Positions 1-8,079 of a stretch of 64,000 nt of DNA are shown here, one piece after another. The position numbers and the translations under genes are program-made. Origin of the DNA: Butyrivibrio hungatei (GTDB taxonomy: Bacteria; Bacillota; Clostridia; Lachnospirales; Lachnospiraceae); NCBI RefSeq assembly GCF_900101605.1, contig NZ_FMUR01000013.1, positions 55,528 to 119,527 of the forward strand, given 5' to 3'. Position 1 is the stretch's first letter, and each line of letters begins with the position of its first letter. A model generated the notes under the pieces. The model did no database searches. It saw only the letters and a program-made list of their open reading frames with translations, and was not told where the DNA came from.

Positions 1-303
1 TTTTACGTAAGTGAGTTGTCGCAGGGCGACGAAGAGACCTATCTTTTCGATACTCCGGGATTTACTTCACTTAACTTAAATGATGTGACTACCGACAATC
101 TTATGCAGTATTATCCTGAATTTGAAGAGTTTGAACCCGAGTGCAGGTTCGGTGGCTGCTCGCATATTGCAGAGCCTGACTGCGGTGTAAAAAATGCGCT
201 CAGCGAAGGGAAAATCTCTGCGGTTCGCTACGAAAATTACAAGATAATATATGAGGATTTAAAGAACGCAAGGCCGGATTACAGTAAAAAAGCAAGACGA
301 TGA
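1..303 (+). CDS. rsgA: Ribosome small subunit-dependent GTPase A, C-terminal part
   Basis: This frame is open from the first base of the window, so it is the 3' end of a gene that starts upstream. About 100 C-terminal residues are visible. The DTPGF motif is the G3 region of the circularly permuted GTPase domain. It is followed by C-x4-C-x-H-x5-C (ECRFGGCSH...DC), the zinc-binding signature of RsgA/YjeQ. RsgA hydrolyses GTP while checking late assembly of the 30S ribosomal subunit. The helical C-terminal tail with a basic end (KKARR) also fits the family. The N-terminal OB fold and most of the GTPase domain lie outside the window, so nothing can be said about the start or promoter. Confidence 0.93.
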   Translation, partial: FYVSELSQGDEETYLFDTPGFTSLNLNDVTTDNLMQYYPEFEEFEPECRFGGCSHIAEPDCGVKNALSEGKISAVRYENYKIIYEDLKNARPDYSKKARR

Positions 304-378
304 CTTTTGCGCTTGATAATTAAGAAGCATGACATCTTAAATGAAATTGCAGAAATCCGCATTAATGGAGAATACAAG

Positions 379-954
379 ATGAAGATATACGTTACAAGAC
401 ACGGACAGACAGATTACAACAAAAAAGAACTGATGCAGGGAAGAATTGATATTCCTCTCAATGAGACAGGAATGGAGCAGGCATGCGCAACCAAAGCCAA
501 GATCGGCGATGTTAAGTTTGACGCGGTATATGCAAGCCCGCTTACTAGAGCGGTTCAGACTGCATCAATTATCGGTGATATAGATCCTTCAAATATAATA
601 ACCGATGAGCGCATAATTGAAGCGGACTTTGGAAAATATGACGGAGTAAACTATTACAAAGTTGCATTTCCAATGACTGCATACTGGACGATTCCCGAAA
701 TCTTTCCCGCACCGTCGGGAGTCGAAAAGGTAAAAGACATGGTAGAGCGCACGAGATCTTTTTTAACAGAGCTTGAGCAAAAAGATTATGAGAACGTGCT
801 CGTTGTCTGCCACGGCGGAATCATTCGTCCGATCCGCGGCTACTTTGAAAACGCCAAGCGCGGCTACATCTGGCGTCCCCGTCCCAAGAACTGTGAAATC
901 TTCGTATACGAATCCAAAGACGGCACACACCGCCTTGTTAAGGACATTAAGTGA
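379..954 (+). CDS. Histidine phosphatase (phosphoglycerate mutase-like)
   Basis: The 191-residue product has the histidine phosphatase signature TRHGQT near the N-terminus (phospho-accepting His in RHG). A second catalytic His lies in VCHGGIIR near residue 145. The length and the two-motif layout match the broad-specificity phosphatase branch (GpmB/CobC-like) rather than the longer glycolytic dPGM enzymes. The substrate cannot be told from sequence. I chose the ATG at 379 because it begins the conserved MKIYVTRHG and has a GGAG about 9 bases upstream; the open frame continues further upstream from a TTG at 307 but without family similarity. It follows rsgA by 75 bases and may share its transcript. 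Confidence 0.88.
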   Translation: MKIYVTRHGQTDYNKKELMQGRIDIPLNETGMEQACATKAKIGDVKFDAVYASPLTRAVQTASIIGDIDPSNIITDERIIEADFGKYDGVNYYKVAFPMTAYWTIPEIFPAPSGVEKVKDMVERTRSFLTELEQKDYENVLVVCHGGIIRPIRGYFENAKRGYIWRPRPKNCEIFVYESKDGTHRLVKDIK

Positions 955-1018
955 ATGTTGAGAAAATAGTGAAATGTTAAGGTTTTAATTAAATGAATAT
1001 ATTATCAACAAAGTAAAA

Positions 1019-1233
1019 GGTATCAGTATATAAGGTGCATTTTTGCAGTTTTTTTGTGAGTTGCAACATTCAAGAGCATAAAAAGACGGAGTAATTTATT
1101 CTGTTTTTCAATCCATTGTTTGAGCCCATTTATGGGCGAGTTTGGATTGAAAGAATAAATTACTCCGTCTTTATATGCCTTGAATATCAACGAACAAAAC
1201 TTAATGCGAAAATGCACCTTATATGCCGGTACC
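1019..1233. repeat. Long imperfect inverted repeat A (~215 bp)
   Basis: The whole gap between the phosphatase and mgsA folds on itself. The outer arms pair GGTATCAGTATATAAGGTGC at 1019 with its near complement ending at 1233. The inner arms pair AAAGACGGAGTAATTTATT (from 1083) with AATAAATTACTCCGTCTTT (ending near 1172), and a small central GCCCAT/ATGGGC stem closes the structure. The arms are imperfect but match along nearly their full length. No convincing gene lies inside; the open frame on the minus strand is a by-product of the symmetry. It could be a MITE-like element or the gene of a long hairpin RNA. Two other inverted repeats of the same size but different sequence lie at 18003 and 25992. 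Confidence 0.85.
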
Positions 1234-1271
1234 TTGAACTTCTCGCATAACCTATCGGTTAAAGAATGATT

Positions 1272-1748
1272 TTACTCGTTGGGCAGTGTTTCGGCACGCT
1301 GTGCGATATTCTGCTTGAAATTTATAACATCATGGTCGTATTCCTCATCCATGAAACTTGAATGAAGGAGGAAGTCTGCGGTTGCCTTGTTGTTGGCAAA
1401 AGGAATGTCGTAAACCTGTGCGATTCGCATGAGCGCTTTGACGTCAGGATCGTGAGGTGCTGCTGTGAGCGGATCTGAGAAGAATACAACGAAATTAATC
1501 TTGCCTTCTACGATCTTTGCACCAATCTGCTGGTCGCCGCCCAAAGGGCCTGAATTATACCCGCGTACAGGAAGATTTGTGGCATCTGTGATCATTCTTG
1601 CCGTTGTACCTGTACCACAAAGAAAATGTTTTTTTAATGTCTCGGCATTATCTTTGCACCATTTTATAAGCTCGGGCTTTTTGCCGTCATGAGCAATAAG
1701 TGCGATCGATTTCTGCTTCGGAATCGTGAGTGTAATTGTATCTGACAT
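1272..1748 (-). CDS. mgsA: Methylglyoxal synthase
   Basis: The enzyme converts dihydroxyacetone phosphate to methylglyoxal and phosphate in the cytoplasm, an overflow bypass of lower glycolysis. The 158-residue product has the family landmarks in order: IALIAHDGKK near residue 16, the phosphate-binding CGTGTTA near 44, SGPLGGDQQIG near 66 and FFSDPLTAAPHDPDV near 90, which includes the catalytic Asp region. The length is typical. An AAGGAGG-type ribosome binding site lies about 6 bases upstream of the ATG at 1748. The gene is alone on the minus strand, bordered downstream by the long inverted repeat. Confidence 0.97.
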   Translation of the reverse strand: MSDTITLTIPKQKSIALIAHDGKKPELIKWCKDNAETLKKHFLCGTGTTARMITDATNLPVRGYNSGPLGGDQQIGAKIVEGKINFVVFFSDPLTAAPHDPDVKALMRIAQVYDIPFANNKATADFLLHSSFMDEEYDHDVINFKQNIAQRAETLPNE

Positions 1749-1853
1749 GAAACTCCTCCTTATTTGCGCGTTATTTCTTTATCTCTTTTTTCCAAAATAC
1801 ACCATAAAACAAATAGTGTCAAAGAGTCTTGATTGTATTATTTGTTAATTTTT

Positions 1854-1882
1854 TTGACCTTTTTTCTCTAACCCCTTATAAT
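1854..1882 (+). promoter_or_regulatory. Sigma-A type promoter directly at a start codon
   Basis: TTGACC (1854-1859) and TATAAT (1877-1882) are separated by 17 bases, an almost perfect vegetative promoter. The predicted transcription start falls at about 1889, which is the A of the lipoprotein start codon. The mRNA would then be leaderless or nearly so. No Shine-Dalgarno sequence is visible in front of that ATG. Confidence 0.7.
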
Positions 1883-1888
1883 TACGAT

Positions 1889-2629
1889 ATGAGTAGAAAA
1901 AATTTTAATTACAAAAACAAAATAATTATTCTTGCACTACTGCTTGTTACGGTGTTTTGCTTTGCAGGTTGCGGAGATTTTCTTTCACAGTTTGAAGAAA
2001 CAGAGGAGATATCATCGGGACTTGCGACAGTTTCTGATGTTATGAATGGCTTTGTTTCCGATGCAAGTTCTTATCTTGAGTCTGAGTTTGGAGTCGGAAT
2101 TGAGATAGAAGGCTTTAACGATGCTGACTCTGAGGCCAAGAAGAAAATTAAAAAAGGAGTGGAGAAGGCAAAAGAAGTAAAAGAAAATCTGGAGGAAGAG
2201 GGAATCTTAAGCGATCCTTCCGATATCGAGCTTCATGATGTTGACGGAAAAGGCAAAAATTACGCTTTTACCTACGGAGATGAAGAATTCTCTGCGGTTT
2301 ATACCAAGGATAACTGGAAAATCGTGGACTCATACAAAATCGAAAATAATGAGGATATGAAGATAATCTGCTCGGCTCTTATAGAGGAACACCAGGTGCA
2401 CGGAAGAGATATGGAGTCCTACAGAACGCCTGATGATATGGCATATGAGTGGGAACAGCACAACATTGCTTATGCATTTCTTCCTGACGATAACAGATGG
2501 AAAGCAAAGACCAAAGATGTCGATCTCAATCCTGCCGACCAGGGACTTTCTTTTACAGAGATTTATGAGCAGCAGACGGGAAAAGAACTTACTATTGATG
2601 AGCTTATGAAGCACATGAAGGAAGGATGA
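1889..2629 (+). CDS. Predicted lipoprotein of unknown function
   Basis: I do not recognise the family. The 246-residue product begins with a short basic stretch (MSRKNFNYKNK), a hydrophobic core and a lipobox ending CFAGC. It should therefore be lipid-modified at Cys28 and anchored outside the membrane. The mature part is acidic and largely hydrophilic, with a charged helical segment around residues 80-110 (many E and K) and a C-terminal region rich in E, D and K. The ATG at 1889 is chosen because it gives a proper signal peptide. It lacks a ribosome binding site and sits at the predicted transcription start. The 3' end runs into the next gene, so the two are probably co-transcribed. Confidence 0.75.
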   Translation: MSRKNFNYKNKIIILALLLVTVFCFAGCGDFLSQFEETEEISSGLATVSDVMNGFVSDASSYLESEFGVGIEIEGFNDADSEAKKKIKKGVEKAKEVKENLEEEGILSDPSDIELHDVDGKGKNYAFTYGDEEFSAVYTKDNWKIVDSYKIENNEDMKIICSALIEEHQVHGRDMESYRTPDDMAYEWEQHNIAYAFLPDDNRWKAKTKDVDLNPADQGLSFTEIYEQQTGKELTIDELMKHMKEG

Positions 2630-2634
2630 CTTCT

Positions 2635-5082
2635 ATGACTTATTTTACGTGTTTTTTTCTTGACGATGAAAAAGATATTATAGTAAGTCTTTATAAAGAT
2701 CTTGATAAGATGTGGTATGTGCTTTCGACGCCGAATCATCACACAGGGAATCTTATACGGAACTTCGCCGCAATATGCAAACTGAGTCTTTCTGAGGACG
2801 GAAACGGAATGCTTGTTGCAAAGGGCGAAGTTCCTTGTTTTATTGACGGAAACAATGAAGAGAGCTATATATTTAGCCTTCGCGATGTTGAGATAGCAAA
2901 GATCTTTCCCGACAAAAGAGTGGAAGTTATGGCATCTGTCCCTGCGATTGCAAAGACGTTGATGAGCCAGACCAAGAATTATCAGCTGGATCTTAATAAG
3001 ACTATTTTTAAGACTTACATAAACAAGAATCTCAAGTTCAGAACAGACCTTCATACGCATATGAACGGCAACCTTCCGGCGGATATCCTGATTGCACTCG
3101 GGATCTACCATCAGATACGATATCCCTTGTATTATGTAAAAAAACTCAATCTCGAGCTTACGGAAAAGCAATGGATCAAGATGCTGAAAAGCAGAGAGAA
3201 AGTGGCAAGACAGTTTTCATCATCAGATCTTTCCGGAAAATATCTGGACAGAAAAATAGATGACAACACCTTCATCAACTTCGCGGATCTTATTCTGAAT
3301 AACTTAAATGATGCGGAGCTTAATATCGTCAAGATAAGGGGCTCGCTTGCCGTTATAAAGGACGGACAGGCGGTTTTTACAAACCTTGAGAAGGTTTATC
3401 TTTATAGATATGTCTTTACCAAAGGAAAAGAATGTGATGAAAAGATAGATATTCACAGCGTTTCCCAGATTCCGGATGAAGATGTGAAAAAAGCATTGAA
3501 TCAAATGCTCATGGATAAAGAAAATGATGAATATTGCCACAATACTCTTTTCCAGGACAAACTTCTCTGGATAGCCAGAAACTATAAAAGACAGGGAGTT
3601 TGCTATGCGGAGATAAGCGATACGACGCTTGTAAAAAAGTATGAATCGATAGATATGCTAAAGCAGGTGCATGAAGTAATGCCTGCAATACACAGAGAGA
3701 CCGGCGTTATGATAAGGTTTCTTGCCGCAATGCGAAGGATACCTCTTACAATCATCAAAGATGCGGTGACTCCTTCAAATTATCTTGAGCAGAACCTTGA
3801 AGTTCTGAAGGCAACAGCGCTCGATCCTTATGTTGCGGGATGTGACTTTGTCGGAGAAGAGATAAATGACATAATCACTTTGAAGCCCGCATTTAAGGAA
3901 ATAGTCAAGATTGCTGCCAAAGATCCTTCGTTTGTGATAAGAGTTCATGCGGGTGAGAATGACAGCCAGAAAGATAATATATCTCACAGCATTCAGTGTG
4001 TAAAAGAATTTCTTGCACCCGATCAGCAGATGCCGCGGATGAGGCTGGGACATGGACTTTATACCTACAGTCCCAGATCAAAGAAGGGCAAAGAAGTCCT
4101 TAAACAGCTTCGGGAAAACGGCGTAGTTCTTGAGTTTCAGCTTACGAGCAATGTAAGACTGAATAATCTCAATTCACTTGATAAGCACCCGCTTAAGCAG
4201 TATTTAAAGCACGGGCTTAAGTGCGTTCAGGGAACCGACGGAGCGGCTTTGTACGGGACAAATTCCGTTGACGAGCAGCTTTCTCTTATTAAGATGCTGG
4301 GGCTTACGGATAGTGACATAAGCCTCATGAAGCAGGCTGAAACAGAGATAATAGAATTAAGCAGGGCATCCTATGCAGCCAAGAAACAGAAGTTCAATGC
4401 GCTTATCAAGGACAGAGATATCGAGGAAGTACTTCTTGAGAAGATGAAAGCTGTTAAGATATCGGAAAGGAGACTTTCATCAAAGGGGCTTTTGCTCGAT
4501 GCCAATAAAGAACTCAAGGAGCGCATAAGAGAAATTTCGTGGTCATATTTCCCGGTAGTGCTCTTGGGCGGAAGCTTTAACACAGAGAACAGAGCTACCA
4601 GAGTGACCAAAGAGGGCGCCGCGCAGCTTGATGCCCTTATGGATAAGCTTAGTCCGGAAGAAGTCTGTTTTGTCATCGGGCATAAGCTTTCAGGGTATGA
4701 AAAGTATCTTCTTGATAATAACAAGAAGAAATTTAAAGTCTATGCTGTTGTTCCTGCCATGATAACAGAGAAGGAAAAAGATATGCTTCTTTCTTATAAG
4801 GTCAGGATCAGAGTTTCTACGGAGACTCAGGGAATGGGCATTTACAAGAGCTTTAACTACGAGATATTCGAGAGAAGACCGTCTATGGTTGTTGCCTTTG
4901 ACGGTAACAGCGCCGCAGCCAATCTCATTCAGGAAGCCAAGAACGGAAAAGGAAAGGCTCACATCTTGGTGTGGGGACATTCCAAGACACTTCGTCAAAA
5001 AGCGCTTTCGCTGAAAGGTTATGTAGATATTTTTGATGAAGAAATTAACCTTGGAGGCAAGGTGACAGATCCGAAGATCTGA
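2635..5082 (+). CDS. Long adenosine-deaminase-like amidohydrolase with extra C-terminal domain
   Basis: The product (about 815 residues) carries the metal-dependent deaminase motifs of the adenosine/AMP deaminase superfamily. These are DLHTHMNGNL near residue 138 (metal ligands HxH), VHAGEND near 438 (HAGE with the catalytic Glu), LGHGLYTY near 476 and GTDGAALYGT near 536. Standard adenosine deaminases have about 340 residues. Here there is an N-terminal region of about 130 residues, an insertion between the first and second motif, and a C-terminal Rossmann-like region from about 625 to the end (VVLLGGSFN, VVAFDGN, HILVWGHS). The C-terminal part could bind a nucleotide, but I cannot name its family. 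The ATG at 2635 has AAGGAAGG about 9 bases upstream; an ATG at 2626 overlapping the lipoprotein stop is the alternative. Substrate unknown. Confidence 0.8.
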   Translation: MTYFTCFFLDDEKDIIVSLYKDLDKMWYVLSTPNHHTGNLIRNFAAICKLSLSEDGNGMLVAKGEVPCFIDGNNEESYIFSLRDVEIAKIFPDKRVEVMASVPAIAKTLMSQTKNYQLDLNKTIFKTYINKNLKFRTDLHTHMNGNLPADILIALGIYHQIRYPLYYVKKLNLELTEKQWIKMLKSREKVARQFSSSDLSGKYLDRKIDDNTFINFADLILNNLNDAELNIVKIRGSLAVIKDGQAVFTNLEKVYLYRYVFTKGKECDEKIDIHSVSQIPDEDVKKALNQMLMDKENDEYCHNTLFQDKLLWIARNYKRQGVCYAEISDTTLVKKYESIDMLKQVHEVMPAIHRETGVMIRFLAAMRRIPLTIIKDAVTPSNYLEQNLEVLKATALDPYVAGCDFVGEEINDIITLKPAFKEIVKIAAKDPSFVIRVHAGENDSQKDNISHSIQCVKEFLAPDQQMPRMRLGHGLYTYSPRSKKGKEVLKQLRENGVVLEFQLTSNVRLNNLNSLDKHPLKQYLKHGLKCVQGTDGAALYGTNSVDEQLSLIKMLGLTDSDISLMKQAETEIIELSRASYAAKKQKFNALIKDRDIEEVLLEKMKAVKISERRLSSKGLLLDANKELKERIREISWSYFPVVLLGGSFNTENRATRVTKEGAAQLDALMDKLSPEEVCFVIGHKLSGYEKYLLDNNKKKFKVYAVVPAMITEKEKDMLLSYKVRIRVSTETQGMGIYKSFNYEIFERRPSMVVAFDGNSAAANLIQEAKNGKGKAHILVWGHSKTLRQKALSLKGYVDIFDEEINLGGKVTDPKI

Positions 5083-5103
5083 TAGTAAACGCAGATATTT
5101 ACT

Positions 5104-5134
5104 GGGATGCACCATATTGGTGCATCCCTTTTTT
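5104..5134 (+). terminator. Rho-independent terminator
   Basis: An 11-bp perfect stem (GGGATGCACCA / TGGTGCATCCC, loop TAT) is followed by six T. It ends the lipoprotein/deaminase unit. A TATAAT at 5148-5153 shortly downstream may belong to the promoter of the following regulator. Confidence 0.92.
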
Positions 5135-5230
5135 CAGGTGGTGCTTGTATAATATAATGGGAAAAGAGATACTGATTTCAACATCTTGCGCAGATGAGAA
5201 TATAGATTTTTTGAAAGGAATTTTTTATAT

Positions 5231-6175
5231 ATGGTAGAATTTGGCGAGCAACTAAGAATAGCGAGAGAAAAGAAAGGGATGACGCAGCAATCTCTTGCGG
5301 ATCAATTGTTTGTGAGTAGGCAATCAGTTTCACGTTGGGAACGCGGTGAACGTTATCCTGATCTTATTACGACAAAAAATTTATCTCAGATTCTGGATGT
5401 GAGCCTTGATACTCTACTGTCCGGAAAGGAGATGGTAAAAGTGGCGGAAAGAACTCCCGTTGTTGAAAATAAACTTGTAAATAATATGGCAATTGCATTA
5501 TATGCCATCGTAGTTATATCTTTTTTTATAAAAATTGCTGAGAAGGCAATGATATTATTTATTCAGTCATTTAAATCTTTGTCTGAATCAAGGCCGATGA
5601 ACTATATGCATGGTTCCGAGGATGAACGCATTGTTGTTCTGAGATATATAATTTATGTCATTATTTTTTTATTTGCTTTATATCATGCAATAAAAGATAC
5701 GTTAACACCTAAGAAAATAGGCGTGATGATGATGGGCTTTTTCATTACACTGTTTTTGCTTGATGGGACTATAGTATTCACTTATTTGAATAATTTTTAT
5801 GCTTCTTTAACTGATGGGGTGGATACTATGATATGGCTTCGTAAAATAGTGGTTGAATTAATGCAAGCTACTGTTCCGGGTGCTATTGGAGCGGTTGCAT
5901 CATATTTCTTTTTTATACGCGAAAAAAATCGTAAATTATGGGTAAATATGATCACGGCAATTGCAATTGCCGGTATAATCGGCAATTTATATGATACGTT
6001 TCATGACTTAAGCAAATCGAGAATGTTTTTTCCTGCAGCATCTATGGTCACAACAACCGCCAGAGAGACGGCAGCAGATTTTGTTCTGGGTATTGCGGTA
6101 TTTGTTTTGATCGTCTATCAGACACATGTCTTGTACCGAAAGAGGATAACAGCTGAGAATCTTAGTGCGGAATAA
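5231..6175 (+). CDS. XRE-family regulator with C-terminal membrane domain, paralog 1
   Basis: Residues 1-65 form a Cro/C1-type helix-turn-helix (GMTQQSLADQLFVSRQSVSRWE). The rest of the 314-residue protein is hydrophobic, with about five or six predicted membrane segments. Such proteins are thought to be membrane-anchored regulators, but neither signal nor target is known here. An AAAGGA lies 11 bases before the ATG at 5231. Two close paralogs lie at 11561 and 12468; all three begin with MVEFG and share the ...SHWE/SRWE-x-G-xRYPDL block. The preceding ~140 bases hold a terminator and a promoter, and a decayed copy of that leader lies at 7777. Confidence 0.85.
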   Translation: MVEFGEQLRIAREKKGMTQQSLADQLFVSRQSVSRWERGERYPDLITTKNLSQILDVSLDTLLSGKEMVKVAERTPVVENKLVNNMAIALYAIVVISFFIKIAEKAMILFIQSFKSLSESRPMNYMHGSEDERIVVLRYIIYVIIFLFALYHAIKDTLTPKKIGVMMMGFFITLFLLDGTIVFTYLNNFYASLTDGVDTMIWLRKIVVELMQATVPGAIGAVASYFFFIREKNRKLWVNMITAIAIAGIIGNLYDTFHDLSKSRMFFPAASMVTTTARETAADFVLGIAVFVLIVYQTHVLYRKRITAENLSAE

Positions 6176-6253
6176 TGTTTTTACAAGAACTTCCCACACC
6201 CCTGTTAAGTGCAGAAGTGTATGTGCTGAAAATGCAGTAATTGTGCAAAAACA

Positions 6254-6340
6254 GACACCCCGATTTTGTGTAATTTTCAAGAAAAAAGCACCCCGATTTT
6301 ATGCAACTTTCTGTGAAAAAGCACCCCGATTTTATGCATT
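6254..6340. repeat. Three tandem repeats with 33-bp period
   Basis: The core CACCCCGATTTTatgcaa occurs three times with the CCCC at 6258, 6291 and 6324, an exact 33-base period. Copies 2 and 3 share AAAGCACCCCGATTTTATGCA; copy 1 is slightly diverged. They stand directly upstream of the -35 box of the DUF4143 ATPase promoter. This suggests a regulatory array rather than a coding repeat. Three copies with the conserved part in only about half the unit do not look like a CRISPR array. Confidence 0.8.
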
Positions 6341-6344
6341 AATA

Positions 6345-6374
6345 TTGACGAAGACTAGGAAAATGCTGTAATAT
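6345..6374 (+). promoter_or_regulatory. Promoter of the DUF4143 ATPase gene
   Basis: TTGACG (6345-6350) is followed after 16-18 bases by overlapping -10 candidates TGTAAT (6367-6372) and TAATAT (6369-6374). It begins five bases after the third 33-bp repeat and about 60 bases before the start codon. Confidence 0.6.
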
Positions 6375-6407
6375 CAAAGTGTAAAAATCGAAGGAGAAAT
6401 GGTGCTT

Positions 6408-7739
6408 ATGTTAAAAAGAAAAGCATATGCGGAACTATTGAATTGGAAAAGACAAAGGCGTGAAGAACAATTAAAAAAATGCCTTTTAATAAAAGGCGCT
6501 AGACAGGTTGGAAAATCTTTTATTGTAAGAGAGTTTGGAGAAAAAGAATATGAGTCTTTTATCAGCATAGATTTTTTTAAACAAAAGCAGTTAAAGCAGA
6601 TATTTGATGGTGAGTTATCATCTGAAGAGATATTTAAAAGAATGACGGCGAATATTCCGGGAATAAAGCTTATACCCGGAAATACGCTCGTTTTTTTGGA
6701 TGAAATTCAGTGCTGTGGTAATGCGCGCACTGCTCTGAAATTTTTGGCAGAAGAGATGCGCTATGACGTTATTGCATCCGGATCATTATTGGGACTTTCT
6801 TATGGGCAGGATGATGACGATGAAGTTGAGGAACCTGCTTCTCTTCCTGTTGGATATGAAACACAACTTGTAATGTATTCTCTGGATTTTGAAGAGTTTT
6901 TGTGGGCTTATGGATATGATTCGGATGTGATCAATGAGCTTAAGGAATATATGGGATCTGACGTGCAGATTCCTGAAAGTATCCATAATAAATTTGAAGA
7001 GCTTTTTAGGGAATTTATTGTTGTGGGCGGAATGCCGGAAGTGGTCATGGATTTCGCTATAAACAAAGATTTTAACAGAGTTATGGACATTCAGAATAAT
7101 ATCATCGCGCTATATCAGGATGATATTACTAAACATGCAAAGGGAAAAGAAAAGCAGTTGGTTAGAATGTGCTATGACGCGATTCCGAGACAATTGGCTA
7201 AAGAATTAAAAAAATTTCAGTATTCAACGGTTGAAAAAGGACAGACCAGTCGAAAATTCGGAGGCAGCGTAAAGTGGCTTAAAGATTCATGCTTGGTAAA
7301 TGCTTGCTACAATATTTCTGAACCGTATATTCCGCTTATGGCAAACGAGAAGCCTGAACAGTTCAAACTGTATATAAATGACACAGGGCTCTTGACTTGT
7401 ATGTACGGATTTGAAACCAAGCGGGCAATACTTAACAATACAATTAAGGGAAATGCTAAAGGTGGCATTTATGAAAATATAATATCTGAATGTCTTATCA
7501 AACGCGGCTATAATCTCCATTATTATAAACCGGATGATGAGCATGAATTGGAGTTTCTTATTGAAAAAGATGGAGAGGTAGTACCGATAGAGGTGAAGGC
7601 TGGAAATACGGCATCGGTTTCACTTAATAATTTTATAAAAGAGTATTCGCCCGATAAGGCATACAAATTAATAGCCAATAGGAATGGGGTGTCAGGTGCG
7701 AAAATAATACTGCCACATTACTATGTGTTATTTATTTAG
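6408..7739 (+). CDS. AAA ATPase with DUF4143 domain
   Basis: The 443-residue product matches the large family of ATPases with an N-terminal AAA domain and a C-terminal DUF4143 domain. Walker A is GARQVGKS near residue 33, Walker B is LVFLDEIQ near 96, and ASGSLLG near 123 is the sensor-like motif. The C-terminal third contains LEFLIEKDGEVVPIEVKAG, a PD-(D/E)xK nuclease-like core (E..D/E-x-K pattern), which is usual for this family. The biological role of these proteins is not established. The ATG at 6408 (MLKRKAY) is preferred over that at 6399 because AAGGAG at 6391-6396 is then 11 rather than 2 bases away. Confidence 0.88.
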   Translation: MLKRKAYAELLNWKRQRREEQLKKCLLIKGARQVGKSFIVREFGEKEYESFISIDFFKQKQLKQIFDGELSSEEIFKRMTANIPGIKLIPGNTLVFLDEIQCCGNARTALKFLAEEMRYDVIASGSLLGLSYGQDDDDEVEEPASLPVGYETQLVMYSLDFEEFLWAYGYDSDVINELKEYMGSDVQIPESIHNKFEELFREFIVVGGMPEVVMDFAINKDFNRVMDIQNNIIALYQDDITKHAKGKEKQLVRMCYDAIPRQLAKELKKFQYSTVEKGQTSRKFGGSVKWLKDSCLVNACYNISEPYIPLMANEKPEQFKLYINDTGLLTCMYGFETKRAILNNTIKGNAKGGIYENIISECLIKRGYNLHYYKPDDEHELEFLIEKDGEVVPIEVKAGNTASVSLNNFIKEYSPDKAYKLIANRNGVSGAKIILPHYYVLFI

Positions 7740-7776
7740 ATGAATTTTTTGTTTTATCAAGCATATAACTGAAACA

Positions 7777-7841
7777 CAGATATTTACTGGGGGGCTCCAT
7801 ATTGGCGCGCTCCTTTTCCAATGTGTTGCTTGTAATATTTT
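7777..7841 (+). repeat. Decayed copy of the XRE leader (terminator plus promoter)
   Basis: This stretch repeats 5091-5158: CAGATATTTACTGGG, a hairpin around CCATATTGG, then TGCTTGTAATAT. The stem here is imperfect and the T-run shorter. Similarity continues weakly (GATACTGA, then ...GAGAGGAATATATGGG) to the point where the XRE start codon would be expected at about 7901. No XRE gene follows. A third partial copy (AGATATTTAATG plus a GGTGCAC hairpin) is at 8201-8235. Confidence 0.7.
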
Positions 7842-7917
7842 GGACTGAAAATGATACTGAAGATAACTTCTTTGAACCTGAAAAAAATTGAGAGGAATAT
7901 ATGGGAGGAACGTCAGT

Positions 7918-8079
7918 ATGTTATCAGTATTTTCAATATGTTTGTTTGGAAACAACATAGGTGTACATTATATATTAATAGGGATTGTGTTATTACTTTT
8001 TGTATTATTTGTAGTCGTGATCGGCGGGGATATTTATGATATGAGAGGGGATATTTTTGCGAGCATGAAAGAAAAATAG
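7918..8079 (+). CDS. Small membrane protein (53 residues)
   Basis: The frame begins at an ATG seven bases after GGAGGAA and encodes MLSVFSICLFGNN followed by a strongly hydrophobic segment (residues 20-38, LIGIVLLLFVLFVVVIG). The tail is short and charged and ends MKEK. The layout is that of a single-span membrane microprotein. I do not recognise it. It lies just after the decayed XRE leader, so it may be a genuine small gene captured by that promoter or the outcome of a deletion of the regulator. Support comes from the ribosome binding site and the hydrophobic profile only. Confidence 0.5.
   Translation: MLSVFSICLFGNNIGVHYILIGIVLLLFVLFVVVIGGDIYDMRGDIFASMKEK

Noticed and set aside
1023..1217. 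Minus-strand open frame of 64 codons
   Set aside because: It lies wholly inside inverted repeat A, has no ribosome binding site and no recognisable product.
2563..3171. Minus-strand open frame of 202 codons
   Set aside because: It is opposite the lipoprotein and deaminase genes and has no coherent domain or ribosome binding site.
6254..6340. Short tandem repeats as a CRISPR array
   Set aside because: Only three units with 33-base period and conserved stretch of ~20 bases; the remainder is too short for spacers, and no cas genes are present.
6165..6371. Open frame of 68 codons with repeated PRFYA-like segments
   Set aside because: The repeats come from the 33-bp DNA array; the frame overlaps the XRE stop and the promoter and lacks a ribosome binding site.
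2635..7739. RADAR-type defence pair (deaminase plus ATPase)
   Set aside because: The ATPase at 6408 is a DUF4143 protein of 443 residues, not RdrA-like, and an XRE gene and terminator separate it from the deaminase.
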